Notes: a model not told the origin generated them from the sequence alone. Shown: positions 1 through 5,932, counted from the first letter of the stretch. The stretch is 7,988 nucleotides of DNA from Nanobdellota archaeon (GCA_018816205.1 JAHIWJ010000042.1:1-7988), one strand, 5' to 3'. A program made the numbers and translations.

Positions 1-79
1 TCAATCTGTAAAGCTTATTGCTATCACAATAAACACACTTTCTGCCTAGAAAATATCTGTCTGACAATATCTTTTTCAT
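1..79 (-). CDS. N-terminus of a CxxC zinc-knuckle protein, cut by the left edge
   Basis: Only 26 codons lie inside the window, starting from ATG at 79 on the minus strand and still open at base 1. The peptide is MKKILSDRYFLGRKC followed by VYCDSNKLYRL, so the visible signature is a Cys-x2-Cys pair at residues 15-18 close to the N-terminus. One CxxC followed by a small polar turn is the usual first half of a zinc ribbon. The spelling resembles the N-terminal zinc ribbon of some IS1595/IS1-like transposases, but many small archaeal zinc-ribbon proteins look alike, so the product cannot be named. The start is supported by a TATA-like element about 26 bp upstream. It follows TFE in the same orientation with a 42-nt gap, which has its own promoter, so it is probably a separate transcription unit. 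Confidence 0.5.
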   Translation of the reverse strand, partial: MKKILSDRYFLGRKCVYCDSNKLYRL

Positions 80-100
80 TACTCTCGTCGTAGTTTTACT

Positions 101-110
101 TAATTATAAG
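101..110 (-). promoter_or_regulatory. TATA box for the left-edge zinc-knuckle gene
   Basis: Read on the minus strand this is CTTATAATTA, preceded by an A-rich tract that could serve as BRE. Its centre lies about 26 bp upstream of the ATG at 79, the spacing expected for a leaderless or nearly leaderless archaeal transcript. It sits in the 42-nt gap after the TFE stop codon. Confidence 0.45.
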
Positions 111-121
111 CTTTTTTGGTG

Positions 122-874
122 CTAGAATGCTATAATCACCTTTTTCTTTATTGGTTTCTTAGACTTTTTTGTGGCTGTTTTTTTAACCGTTTTCTTAGAA
201 GGTTTTTTCTTTGGCTTTTTTTCTTTGGCGGCTTTCTTCGCTTCTTTTGCTTTTTCTTTGTCTCTTTGGACTTTTTTTAGTCTTCTTTCCTCATCTTTTT
301 GTCTCTTTTCTTCTTTTAGTCTCTTCTCTTTGACCTTTTCTTCTTTCTGCTCGATTATTGTGACTTCTTCGTCGATGAATCCTGTTTGTTTATCGATTTC
401 ATTTATGCTGCTTTTTATTTTTTCTATCTCGGGGGTATTGTCTTTGAGTTGGAGGACTTCGCCTGTTTCAGGGCAGGTGTAGTCGTGGAGTATTGCTTCC
501 TCTTCAGTGTATTCCAGGTCTGCTCCGGGGCTGTAATAGTATCTCTCTTTTTGTCTGCTGCCTAGTTGTTGCAGGAGTTTGTTTTTTTCTTCTTCGAGTT
601 TTTCTTTGTATTTCAGGAGACAGCGTTTGATTTTCAGAGTCCAGAAGTAAGTGTACCAGCCGCCTTTCTTTTTGTCTTTTTTTCTTATGAACTGGACGAG
701 GCCGGAGTCGGCGAGCTTGTAGAGCATGTTTCGTGTTTGATTGATTGTGAGGTTCATTTTTTTCGCGATGAGAAATTCGTTGACATTTTGTTTCTTGAAT
801 AGGAGGTCGACTAGCTTTTCAGCCTCTTGCCCGGCGAAGTCCCCGATTATTTTTTTAAGAAGTCTCTCTTGCAT
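122..874 (-). CDS. tfe: TFE-type transcription initiation factor (TFIIE alpha homologue) with degenerate zinc ribbon and lysine-rich tail
   Basis: The N-terminal ~85 residues form an extended winged helix (hydrophobic pattern through NLTINQTRNMLYKLADSGLV, then basic wing and GGWYTYFWTL), the part of archaeal TFE that helps TBP/TFB-dependent promoter opening. A helical linker (about 86-110) leads to the zinc-ribbon position, where the usual YYxCPxC...CPxCG pattern reads YYYSPGA...TCPETG. Ser115, Ala118 and Thr137 replace three of the four zinc cysteines and only Cys134 is left, while the flanking YTEEEA signature is kept. Residues 145-200 are helical and charged, and 201-245 are almost pure Lys/Ala/Pro/Thr/Ser like a histone H1 tail. 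At 250 aa it is about 70 residues longer than typical archaeal TFE. It is divergent from the 996 gene. The family call is firm; retained zinc binding is unlikely and the tail's role (DNA or RNA polymerase contact) is inference. Confidence 0.85.
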   Translation of the reverse strand: MQERLLKKIIGDFAGQEAEKLVDLLFKKQNVNEFLIAKKMNLTINQTRNMLYKLADSGLVQFIRKKDKKKGGWYTYFWTLKIKRCLLKYKEKLEEEKNKLLQQLGSRQKERYYYSPGADLEYTEEEAILHDYTCPETGEVLQLKDNTPEIEKIKSSINEIDKQTGFIDEEVTIIEQKEEKVKEKRLKEEKRQKDEERRLKKVQRDKEKAKEAKKAAKEKKPKKKPSKKTVKKTATKKSKKPIKKKVIIAF

Positions 875-894
875 GTATTCTTTTAAAAAGAGAG

Positions 895-909
895 CATTAA
901 AAAGTTTTC
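895..909 (-). promoter_or_regulatory. Putative BRE/TATA promoter of tfe
   Basis: On the minus strand this reads GAAAACTTTTTAATG, a purine-rich BRE-like half followed by an AT box. It is centred roughly 30 bp before the tfe ATG, which would give a leader of only a few nucleotides. A second AT box (CTTTTTAAAAG, about 880-890) lies too near the ATG to be the TATA box for this start. Confidence 0.35.
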
Positions 910-952
910 TATTTCATTATCGGCACGAAACGGTTTTTTGTTACTATTTGAA

Positions 953-975
953 AATTAATATAAACCTATTTAAAG
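953..975 (+). promoter_or_regulatory. TATA region for the 996 gene (two overlapping candidates)
   Basis: Two AT boxes are visible: ATTAATATAAAC at about 954-965 and TATTTAAAG at about 967-975. The second is centred about 25 bp before the ATG at 996 and would make the mRNA leaderless; the first would give a leader of about 12 nt. There is no Shine-Dalgarno sequence before the ATG, in line with a leaderless start. The rest of the 121-bp divergent gap shows nothing else. Confidence 0.45.
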
Positions 976-995
976 AATTTTTCAAATTTATAAAT

Positions 996-1721
996 ATGCT
1001 TTTTGGAAAAAAAGAGAATAAGGCTGAGCTTCCGGATTTGCCGCCCTTGCCTGCTTTACCGTCGAGAAATGTGCAACCTGCGCAACAGCCGAGTATGCCT
1101 GTGTTTCCAGATTCGCCGGAGAAGAAGCAAGCGCGAGAGGGCATGGATGGGATGATTGAGCCGCCTGGACGACAGGATGCGTTTGTTCATGGTCCACAGC
1201 CTATTGATGAAAAGAAAGTGAAAGTTGTTGAGATGGAAGAGTGGCATCCGCAGAATTTACGGTTCGGTGCACCTGCTCCCAGGTCGTCTGAGCATCGGGA
1301 ACTGAGGGAAGTTTCTGGGAAGTATGGAACAGAAATGCCGAAACTGTCTCATATGCCGGAATTGCCGCATGAAGAAGTTGAAGATTATGAAGAGCTTGAA
1401 GAAGAACCGCGGCCACGAGAGCTGCAGGGTTTGCCGCAGTCAAAGAGATTGTATGTTCACAGGAGGCCATCTGAACACCATCTAGCAATTCAACCGCAGC
1501 AGCAGGCTGATGTTTTTGTTAGGATTGATAAGTTTCATTCTGCCAGGAAATCTCTAAGCGAGATTCAGAACAGGCTTGATGATATCGATGAATTGATTAG
1601 GAGAATTAAGGACACGAAATTGAAAGAGGAGCAGGAGCTTGCGGGCTGGGAGCGGGATTTGATGCAGGTTAAGTCCCGTATTCAGACAGTAACTGAAAAC
1701 ATTTTTGAGAAGGTAGAATAA
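996..1721 (+). CDS. Proline-rich/coiled-coil protein of unknown function (241 aa)
   Basis: I do not recognise a named family, although proteins of this build occur in DPANN genomes. The frame is open upstream to 741, but that extension overlaps the 5' end of tfe and reads as low-complexity Phe-rich sequence. The start was placed at ATG 996 (MLFGKKENKAELPDLPPLP), which has a TATA box about 25 bp upstream. The first ~165 residues look disordered: short Leu-Pro motifs (PDLPPLPALP at 13-22, MPELP at 120-124, an acidic patch EEVEDYEELEEE at 126-137) between charged stretches. Residues about 173-240 form a helical coiled coil beginning VFVRIDKFHSARKSL, with a conserved-looking Trp218. No membrane segment or signal peptide is seen. 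It is followed one base later by the 112-aa gene, so the two products probably work together. A scaffold or adaptor role is only a guess. Confidence 0.75.
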   Translation: MLFGKKENKAELPDLPPLPALPSRNVQPAQQPSMPVFPDSPEKKQAREGMDGMIEPPGRQDAFVHGPQPIDEKKVKVVEMEEWHPQNLRFGAPAPRSSEHRELREVSGKYGTEMPKLSHMPELPHEEVEDYEELEEEPRPRELQGLPQSKRLYVHRRPSEHHLAIQPQQQADVFVRIDKFHSARKSLSEIQNRLDDIDELIRRIKDTKLKEEQELAGWERDLMQVKSRIQTVTENIFEKVE

Positions 1722-1722
1722 A

Positions 1723-2061
1723 ATGACAAATTCTGAGTTTGTCCGGATTTCTGTACCTGAAGTCGGTTTTGGGAAAAAGAATCTTTTAAATGGGCAGTTG
1801 GAACTTTTGAAGCTGGCTCAGAGTTTTCACCGGTTCAGGGTTTTGAGGGACGAAGAGTTGATTTTGAAGGTGACCTTGAAGAATTATCTTGAGGAGGCCA
1901 GTAAAGAGATAGACAGACTTGAAAGATTTTTGCCTCGGGCAGAGTATAAGGAAAAGAAGGAAGATGAAGGAGATGATGAGGACAGGAAGAAGAAATTGTC
2001 TTTGGAAGAAGAGATTGCTAAGGTTCGGGCGAAGTTGAGTAAGCTACAAGAGGAAATTTAG
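1723..2061 (+). CDS. Small charged coiled-coil protein of unknown function (112 aa)
   Basis: This gene begins one base after the stop of the preceding gene. An AGGT element at 1711-1714 gives a weak Shine-Dalgarno spacing of 8 nt, so translation may be coupled. Residues 1-70 form a compact, probably helical domain with the distinctive stretch VPEVGFGKKNLLNGQLELLK and then LRDEELILKVTLKNYLEEA. An acidic-basic linker (74-92, KEKKEDEGDDEDRKKK) and a C-terminal helix (93-112) follow. There are no Cys residues, catalytic motifs or membrane segments. The tight pairing with the 241-aa coiled-coil protein and the matching charge-rich helices suggest a two-protein complex, but the function is unknown to me. 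The last ten codons recur downstream in degenerate form at 2107-2136. Confidence 0.75.
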   Translation: MTNSEFVRISVPEVGFGKKNLLNGQLELLKLAQSFHRFRVLRDEELILKVTLKNYLEEASKEIDRLERFLPRAEYKEKKEDEGDDEDRKKKLSLEEEIAKVRAKLSKLQEEI

Positions 2062-2106
2062 GGTTCTTAGGGGGGTTGGGGACAAAGAAGATTTTGGGGT
2101 TTTGTG

Positions 2107-2136
2107 GAGTTGAGTAAATTGCAGGATGAGATATAG
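2107..2136 (+). repeat. Degenerate second copy of the last ten codons of the 1723 gene
   Basis: Codons at 2107-2136 read ELSKLQDEI-stop, while the true gene ends KLSKLQEEI-stop at 2032-2061. The two 30-nt segments share 22 positions, the copy is in the same reading frame 75 nt further on, and most differences are silent or conservative. An in-frame TAG at 2068-2070 separates them from the gene body. It looks like the remnant of an older, longer or duplicated C-terminus. Confidence 0.5.
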
Positions 2137-2168
2137 AAATGATTGATGAAATGTTTTAATCCAACAGT

Positions 2169-2176
2169 TTTATAAA
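2169..2176 (+). promoter_or_regulatory. TATA box of alaS
   Basis: A perfect TTTATAAA lies with its centre about 25 bp before the alaS ATG at 2198. No Shine-Dalgarno sequence lies between, so a leaderless transcript is expected. This is the clearest archaeal promoter in the left half of the window. Confidence 0.65.
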
Positions 2177-2197
2177 TTCCTCTACGTTTTCTTATTT

Positions 2198-3982
2198 ATG
2201 ATACAGAATAGATGGGACTTAGTTAAGAAATATCTGGAGTTTTTTAAGAGCAAGGAGCATCATGAAATTCCTTCGGCTTCGTTGATTCCGGAGAATGATC
2301 CGACCGTGTTGTTTACGACGGCGGGAATGCATCCGCTTGTGCCGTTTTTGACTGGACAGAGGCATCCGCATGGGAAGAGACTTGTTGATGTGCAGAAGTG
2401 CATAAGAACAGGAGATATTGAGGATGTGGGGGATGAGGTTCATCATACTTTTTTTGAGATGTTGGGGAATTGGGGGCTGGGGGATTATTGGAAGAAAGAG
2501 GCGATTGGATACTCTTTTGAGTTTCTTACGTCGAAGGAATGGCTGGGTATTGATAAAAGTAAACTGGCGGTTTCGTGTTTTGCCGGCGATGATGCAATGG
2601 GGGTAAAGAAGGATATTGAGAGTTCAGAATATTGGTTGAAGATGGGGATTCCAGAGGAAAAGATTGTGTTTTTGAGCAAGTCGCAGAATTGGTGGGGGCC
2701 GGCGGGAGAGAGTGGGCCGTGCGGACCTGACAGCGAGATGTTCTACTGGGCAGGGAAGGGGGAAGCGCCAAAGGAATTCAATCCCGAGGATAAGAGGTGG
2801 GTGGAGATTTGGAATGATGTTTTTATGCAATATAATAAAACGAAGGATGGAAAGTATGAGCTGCTTGAGCACAAGAATGTTGACACGGGGATGGGGGTTG
2901 AGAGAACGGTTGCAGTTTTGCTTGGGCTGGATGACAATTATCTTACCCCCGGGTTTGTTCCGATTATTGCAGAGATTGAGAAGTTATCTGGAAAGAAGTA
3001 CGATGACCACAAGAAGGCGTTTAGAATCATTGCAGATCATTTGAGGGCGAGCGTGTTTATTCTCGGAGATGAGAGGGGAGTTAAGCCGGGGAATCTGGGG
3101 CAGGGCTATGTTTTACGTCGGTTAATCAGAAGAGCGATTAGGTATGGGAAGATTCTTGGAATCAATGGAGACTTTACTGTTCAGATTGCGAAGACGGTTT
3201 TGCCGATTTATCCGGATTATCAGGAACTGCATCGGAATCATAAGATTATTTTTGATGAGCTGCAGCAGGAGGAAGAAAGGTTTGGCAAGACTCTTGAAAA
3301 AGGGTTGAAGATTTTTGAGAAAATCGCCAGGGATGATATTATCACTGGGAGAGAGGCGTTTTTGCTTTTTCAGTCGTACGGGTTTCCAATTGAGATGACG
3401 GTTGAGTTGGCAAATGAGAAAGGGGCGAGCGTTGATCTTGAGGAGTACAATGCAGAGTTTAAGAGGCATCAGGATTTGTCGCGAACTGCGAGCGCAGGGC
3501 AGTTTAAGTCAGGATTGGCAGACGATTCTGAGCAGACGAAGAAGCTGCACACGGCAACGCATTTGCTGTTGGAGGCGCTGAAGAGAGTTTTGAATTTTGA
3601 TGTGAAGCAGAAGGGTTCAAATATTACACCGGCTAGGTCTCGGTTTGATTTTTCTTTTGACAGGAAATTGACCGAGGAGGAAAAAAAGGAGGCGGAAGAT
3701 TTAGTTAATGAGAAAATTCAGGCTGGGCTGGAAGTGAAGAGGGAGGAGCTGCCGTTGAAGGAGGCGTTTGATTCGGGCGCAATGGGGGAATTTGGTGCGA
3801 AGTATCCGGATATTGTTTCGGTTTATACGATTATTGATTCAACAGAGCCGCGGGGATATTTCAGCAAGGAGATTTGCACTGGACCCCATGTTAAGAACAC
3901 GAGGGAGTTGGGAAAGTTCAAAATTTTGAAAGAAGAATCTGCGTCGGCAGGAGTTAGAAGGATTAGGTCAGTCGTAGAATAA
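2198..3982 (+). CDS. alaS: Alanyl-tRNA synthetase, short CPR/bacterial-type form without C-Ala domain
   Basis: Alanyl-tRNA synthetase charges tRNA-Ala with alanine in the cytoplasm. Class II catalytic core: motif 1 region with DPTVLFTTAGMHPLVPFLTG (34-53), motif 2 with KCIRTGDIEDVGD and HHTFFEMLGNW (67-92), NWWGPAGESGPCGPDSEMF (164-182), and motif 3 VDTGMGVERTVAVLLG (228-243). RIIADHLRA and QGYVLRRLIRRAIRYG (277-317) mark the tRNA-recognition region. The editing domain is complete: HTATH (451-455) and CTGPH (560-564) supply the His/His/Cys/His metal site, and the protein ends right after the SAGVRRIRSVV segment. Usual AlaRS is about 870-900 aa; here the C-Ala domain (oligomerisation, tRNA elbow contact) is absent and no partner gene lies nearby. 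The spelling matches the short AlaRS of CPR bacteria rather than standard archaeal AlaRS, which suggests transfer. The ATG is set by the TATA spacing. Confidence 0.93.
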   Translation: MIQNRWDLVKKYLEFFKSKEHHEIPSASLIPENDPTVLFTTAGMHPLVPFLTGQRHPHGKRLVDVQKCIRTGDIEDVGDEVHHTFFEMLGNWGLGDYWKKEAIGYSFEFLTSKEWLGIDKSKLAVSCFAGDDAMGVKKDIESSEYWLKMGIPEEKIVFLSKSQNWWGPAGESGPCGPDSEMFYWAGKGEAPKEFNPEDKRWVEIWNDVFMQYNKTKDGKYELLEHKNVDTGMGVERTVAVLLGLDDNYLTPGFVPIIAEIEKLSGKKYDDHKKAFRIIADHLRASVFILGDERGVKPGNLGQGYVLRRLIRRAIRYGKILGINGDFTVQIAKTVLPIYPDYQELHRNHKIIFDELQQEEERFGKTLEKGLKIFEKIARDDIITGREAFLLFQSYGFPIEMTVELANEKGASVDLEEYNAEFKRHQDLSRTASAGQFKSGLADDSEQTKKLHTATHLLLEALKRVLNFDVKQKGSNITPARSRFDFSFDRKLTEEEKKEAEDLVNEKIQAGLEVKREELPLKEAFDSGAMGEFGAKYPDIVSVYTIIDSTEPRGYFSKEICTGPHVKNTRELGKFKILKEESASAGVRRIRSVVE

Positions 3983-3990
3983 CGACTGAC
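3967..3990 (+). terminator. Nine-base-pair hairpin over the alaS stop codon
   Basis: GTCAGTCGT (3967-3975) and ACGACTGAC (3982-3990) are exact reverse complements around a six-base loop, with the TAA stop at 3980-3982 at the loop/right-arm edge. There is no T-run behind it, so it is not a classical intrinsic terminator. It may mark the 3' end, protect the mRNA, or block read-through into the convergent operon whose last gene ends at 4034. Confidence 0.45.
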
Positions 3991-4033
3991 TCATTCGTCA
4001 CTATGTACCAAATGAGAAGTGTTGCCGAGTAAA

Positions 4034-4993
4034 TTAAAAAGGAAAGCAATCAAGTTTGTGGGTTTTTATTATTCGGATTATGTCCAAGTCTCGGATTATT
4101 GAAGAGAACTTTTGTTTTATTTCGTTCAATATTGAGTAAAGCTCGTCTTCACTCTGGGTTTCAAATTCTATTTCCAAGTCGTAAGAGCCGATAAGTTTTA
4201 GGAGCTGGGTTGAATGTTTGTGTTTTGCAGTGTACTCTCTTATTTTCTGCTCTTCAACTGGGGAAAAGTTTTTCATTCTGAAGATGACTTTGTAATGTTT
4301 TATGTTCAGGTTTTCTAAATTAAGATAGCACTTGTATTGCGCGATAATTCCTTCATTTGTCAGCTTTTTTATTCTATACATTACAGTGTCTCTGGAAAGA
4401 GCGGTTTTTTCTGCAAGTTCAACAACTGAAATTCTCGCATTGTTTGAAATCTGCTTCAGGATTTTTTTGTCTGTTTCGTTGAGTTCAATGATTTCTGAAG
4501 GAATGCCGTAGGTAAATTCTTTTTTTGTTGTTTCGCTTAGATGAGCACGTGAGTAGAACGGCGAATATTCTGTAAGCAAGACATCTTTTTGCAGAATGAA
4601 TTTGGAAAATTTTTCCATAAACCTTGAGAGAATTCTGCCAAATTCATAATTGTTTTTTGCAAGAATTGAAACTGCCATGTCCCAATGGCCGCGAAGCTCT
4701 GCGACCCAGATGGAATTAGAATCTTTTTTCCAGTAAGTGACAATCTTTTGTTCATCTTCTAATGAAGTGTTTTGGAATTTGAAGTAAAGTTTGTATTGGC
4801 TGTAGCCGAGTTTTGTGAAATCAATCATTGTGTAAAATGAAAAAATTGCTTTGTTTTTTATCAATCTTTGGATGCGATATTCAACTGCCGGCTTGCTTAG
4901 AGAAACTTTTTTTGCGAGCTGGGAATTGGAAAGCCGGGAGTTTTCATCTAAGAGAGTGAGGAGTTTGCGGTCTTTGAGGTCGAGTTTTATCAT
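4034..4993 (-). CDS. Tandem double Lrp/AsnC-family transcriptional regulator
   Basis: Two Lrp/AsnC units are joined in one 319-aa chain, where the standard family member has about 150 aa. Unit 1: HTH at about 4-50 (LDLKDRKLLTLLDENSRLSN, then LAKKVSLSKPAVEYRIQRL) and a RAM-type domain at about 55-150 with RGHWDMAVSI at the conserved Gly-x2-Asp turn. Unit 2: HTH at about 171-217 (LNETDKKILKQISNNARIS, then LAEKTALSRDTVMYRIKKL) and RAM at about 225-315 with IGSYDLEIEF. Both HTHs look intact, so one chain could act like a pre-formed dimer on DNA. Such doubled proteins are frequent in DPANN. It is the last gene of a three-gene leftward operon, and its ATG overlaps the HEPN stop (ATGA), with no Shine-Dalgarno sequence. 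It plausibly regulates this operon and the divergent one; its ligand is unknown. Confidence 0.85.
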   Translation of the reverse strand: MIKLDLKDRKLLTLLDENSRLSNSQLAKKVSLSKPAVEYRIQRLIKNKAIFSFYTMIDFTKLGYSQYKLYFKFQNTSLEDEQKIVTYWKKDSNSIWVAELRGHWDMAVSILAKNNYEFGRILSRFMEKFSKFILQKDVLLTEYSPFYSRAHLSETTKKEFTYGIPSEIIELNETDKKILKQISNNARISVVELAEKTALSRDTVMYRIKKLTNEGIIAQYKCYLNLENLNIKHYKVIFRMKNFSPVEEQKIREYTAKHKHSTQLLKLIGSYDLEIEFETQSEDELYSILNEIKQKFSSIIRDLDIIRIIKTHKLDCFPF

Positions 4994-5388
4994 GGCAATT
5001 TTTCTTTTAGAATCAATTTTAGTTTAGAAATTATCCTAAGAATTTCCAGCCTGTTATTTTCTAAGTATACTTGCTTGGTCTGCTTCCCTTCATAGATACT
5101 TTGATTTCTTCTTATGCGCAAATCTTGTAAGAGCGTTATCTCTGCTTGACTGAAATTATAATGTGTAAGATAGTCTAACATTTCTTTGTGGGCATTTTCG
5201 CCAACTGTTTTTATTCCACCCAGCAGAAGGATGGCTGTGGTGAGTTCTTTTGCAATTTCGTAATAATCTTCAATTATAAAAGTAGCATTTGTCTTGAGTT
5301 CTATGTCGCTCACTAATTTTTCTCTTTCCTCTGCTAATTCAATTATTGATTTTACTTTTTCTTTGTCAGGGTAAACTTTTATCATCAT
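4990..5388 (-). CDS. HEPN-fold partner of the upstream nucleotidyltransferase (Tyr in place of catalytic His)
   Basis: The protein has 132 residues, nearly all alpha-helical. Residues 36-60 (TFIIEDYYEIAKELTTAILLLGGIK) and the later LRIRRNQSIYEG motif are the spelling of small archaeal HEPN proteins that pair with MNT nucleotidyltransferases. In HEPN RNases the active motif is R-x4-6-H. Here Arg94 is followed at the His place by Tyr99 (R-N-Q-S-I-Y), and no other His lies nearby. Either this subfamily is not an RNase or it uses Tyr differently; Tyr at this site may also be what an antitoxin would AMP-modify. The start overlaps the MNT stop by 4 nt (ATGA) and its own stop overlaps the Lrp gene by 4 nt, so the three are translationally coupled. 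A second ATG at 5385 is equally possible. Confidence 0.7.
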   Translation of the reverse strand: MMIKVYPDKEKVKSIIELAEEREKLVSDIELKTNATFIIEDYYEIAKELTTAILLLGGIKTVGENAHKEMLDYLTHYNFSQAEITLLQDLRIRRNQSIYEGKQTKQVYLENNRLEILRIISKLKLILKEKLP

Positions 5389-5909
5389 ACTGCTTCAAAG
5401 TATCCTTTAAGGACTATCCCGTTTACAAGATTATTTTTTAATTCTTTAGGAATTTTTTCCGGATTTGGATCAAACACGAGGTGTATCTCTTTGTCAAGGA
5501 TTTTTTGAAATTTGGCTAGACTTGGCCTTTTTTCTTTCCCGATTATAAAAAGATCAATATCGGAGTTTTCTGTTGCTTCCCCTTTGGCATGACTTCCGTA
5601 TAATATTATTGCTTTTGGTGCGGTTTCATCCCAGAGGTAATCAATCAGGCCAGAACTGTGCAGTTCATACAATGTTGATAATTTTTGATAGAAAATAAAA
5701 TCAGGGTTTTCTCTCTGAGATTGATAGAAAGGAATAGTTCTTTTCACATAGGATTTTATTAATTTTTCTTTTTCAAATTCTTTAAGGTAGTTTTGGATTG
5801 ATATCGGTGCGAGTTCAGCTATTCGTGAGAGCTCTCTTAACCTAAAACTTTCAGTAGGATTATTGAGAAAAACCTTCAGTAGCTTGTATCTGTTATATTT
5901 TTGTAACAT
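5385..5909 (-). CDS. Winged-helix + MNT-type nucleotidyltransferase, toxin-antitoxin-like
   Basis: Residues 1-60 form a winged helix-turn-helix (KLLKVFLNNPTESFRLRELS followed by APISIQNYLKEFEKEKLI). Residues about 98-150 are a minimal nucleotidyltransferase domain with the diagnostic G-S-x10-D-x-D signature: Gly105-Ser106 in ILYGSHAKGE and Asp117/Asp119 in NSDIDLFIIG. The third carboxylate expected on the next strand is not obvious (EIHLVF, 141-146). MNT proteins pair with HEPN proteins, and in the studied cases the MNT modifies and silences the HEPN toxin. Here the fused DNA-binding domain would also let it act on its own promoter, and a perfect 16-bp palindrome sits 3-18 nt before its ATG. 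It is first in the operon with HEPN and Lrp genes. The TATA-to-ATG distance of about 28 bp supports this start. Confidence 0.82.
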   Translation of the reverse strand: MLQKYNRYKLLKVFLNNPTESFRLRELSRIAELAPISIQNYLKEFEKEKLIKSYVKRTIPFYQSQRENPDFIFYQKLSTLYELHSSGLIDYLWDETAPKAIILYGSHAKGEATENSDIDLFIIGKEKRPSLAKFQKILDKEIHLVFDPNPEKIPKELKNNLVNGIVLKGYFEAV

Positions 5910-5911
5910 TT

Positions 5912-5927
5912 GTTATAATATTATAAC
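5912..5927. promoter_or_regulatory. Perfect 16-bp palindrome, candidate operator
   Basis: GTTATAATATTATAAC is its own reverse complement. It lies between the leftward TATA box (about 5933-5941) and the MNT ATG (5907-5909), covering the expected transcription start, so a bound protein would block initiation. The wHTH domain of the MNT protein or the double Lrp protein from the same operon are the natural candidates. Confidence 0.55.
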
Positions 5928-5932
5928 GTTTG

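Larger units (their letters stand above)
2062..2197 (+). other. Intergenic stretch with G-runs and a degenerate tail copy
   Basis: This 136-nt gap starts with a G-rich segment (G-runs at 2061-2063, 2070-2075, 2078-2081 and 2096-2099, separated by T-rich spacers). The degenerate copy of the upstream gene's C-terminal codons comes next, and the TATA box of alaS last. No open reading frame of useful length or RNA gene is visible. Confidence 0.5.

Noticed and set aside
1..79. Insertion sequence at the left edge
   Set aside because: Only one CxxC pair is visible, with no inverted repeat or target duplication in the window, so a transposase cannot be claimed.
171..482. Long rightward Phe/Ser-rich open frame opposite tfe
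   Set aside because: It is the complement of the Lys/Glu-rich tail of TFE; composition alone produces it.
741..995. N-terminal extension of the 241-aa gene
   Set aside because: It would overlap the tfe 5' end and both promoters, and its sequence is not protein-like. ATG 996 fits the TATA box.
2139..2160. Tiny frame MIDEMF in the gap before alaS
   Set aside because: It has six codons, no ribosome-binding sequence, and lies before the alaS TATA box.
2712..3044. Alternative-frame ORF inside alaS
   Set aside because: It is a shadow of a clearly conserved enzyme and has no independent start signals.
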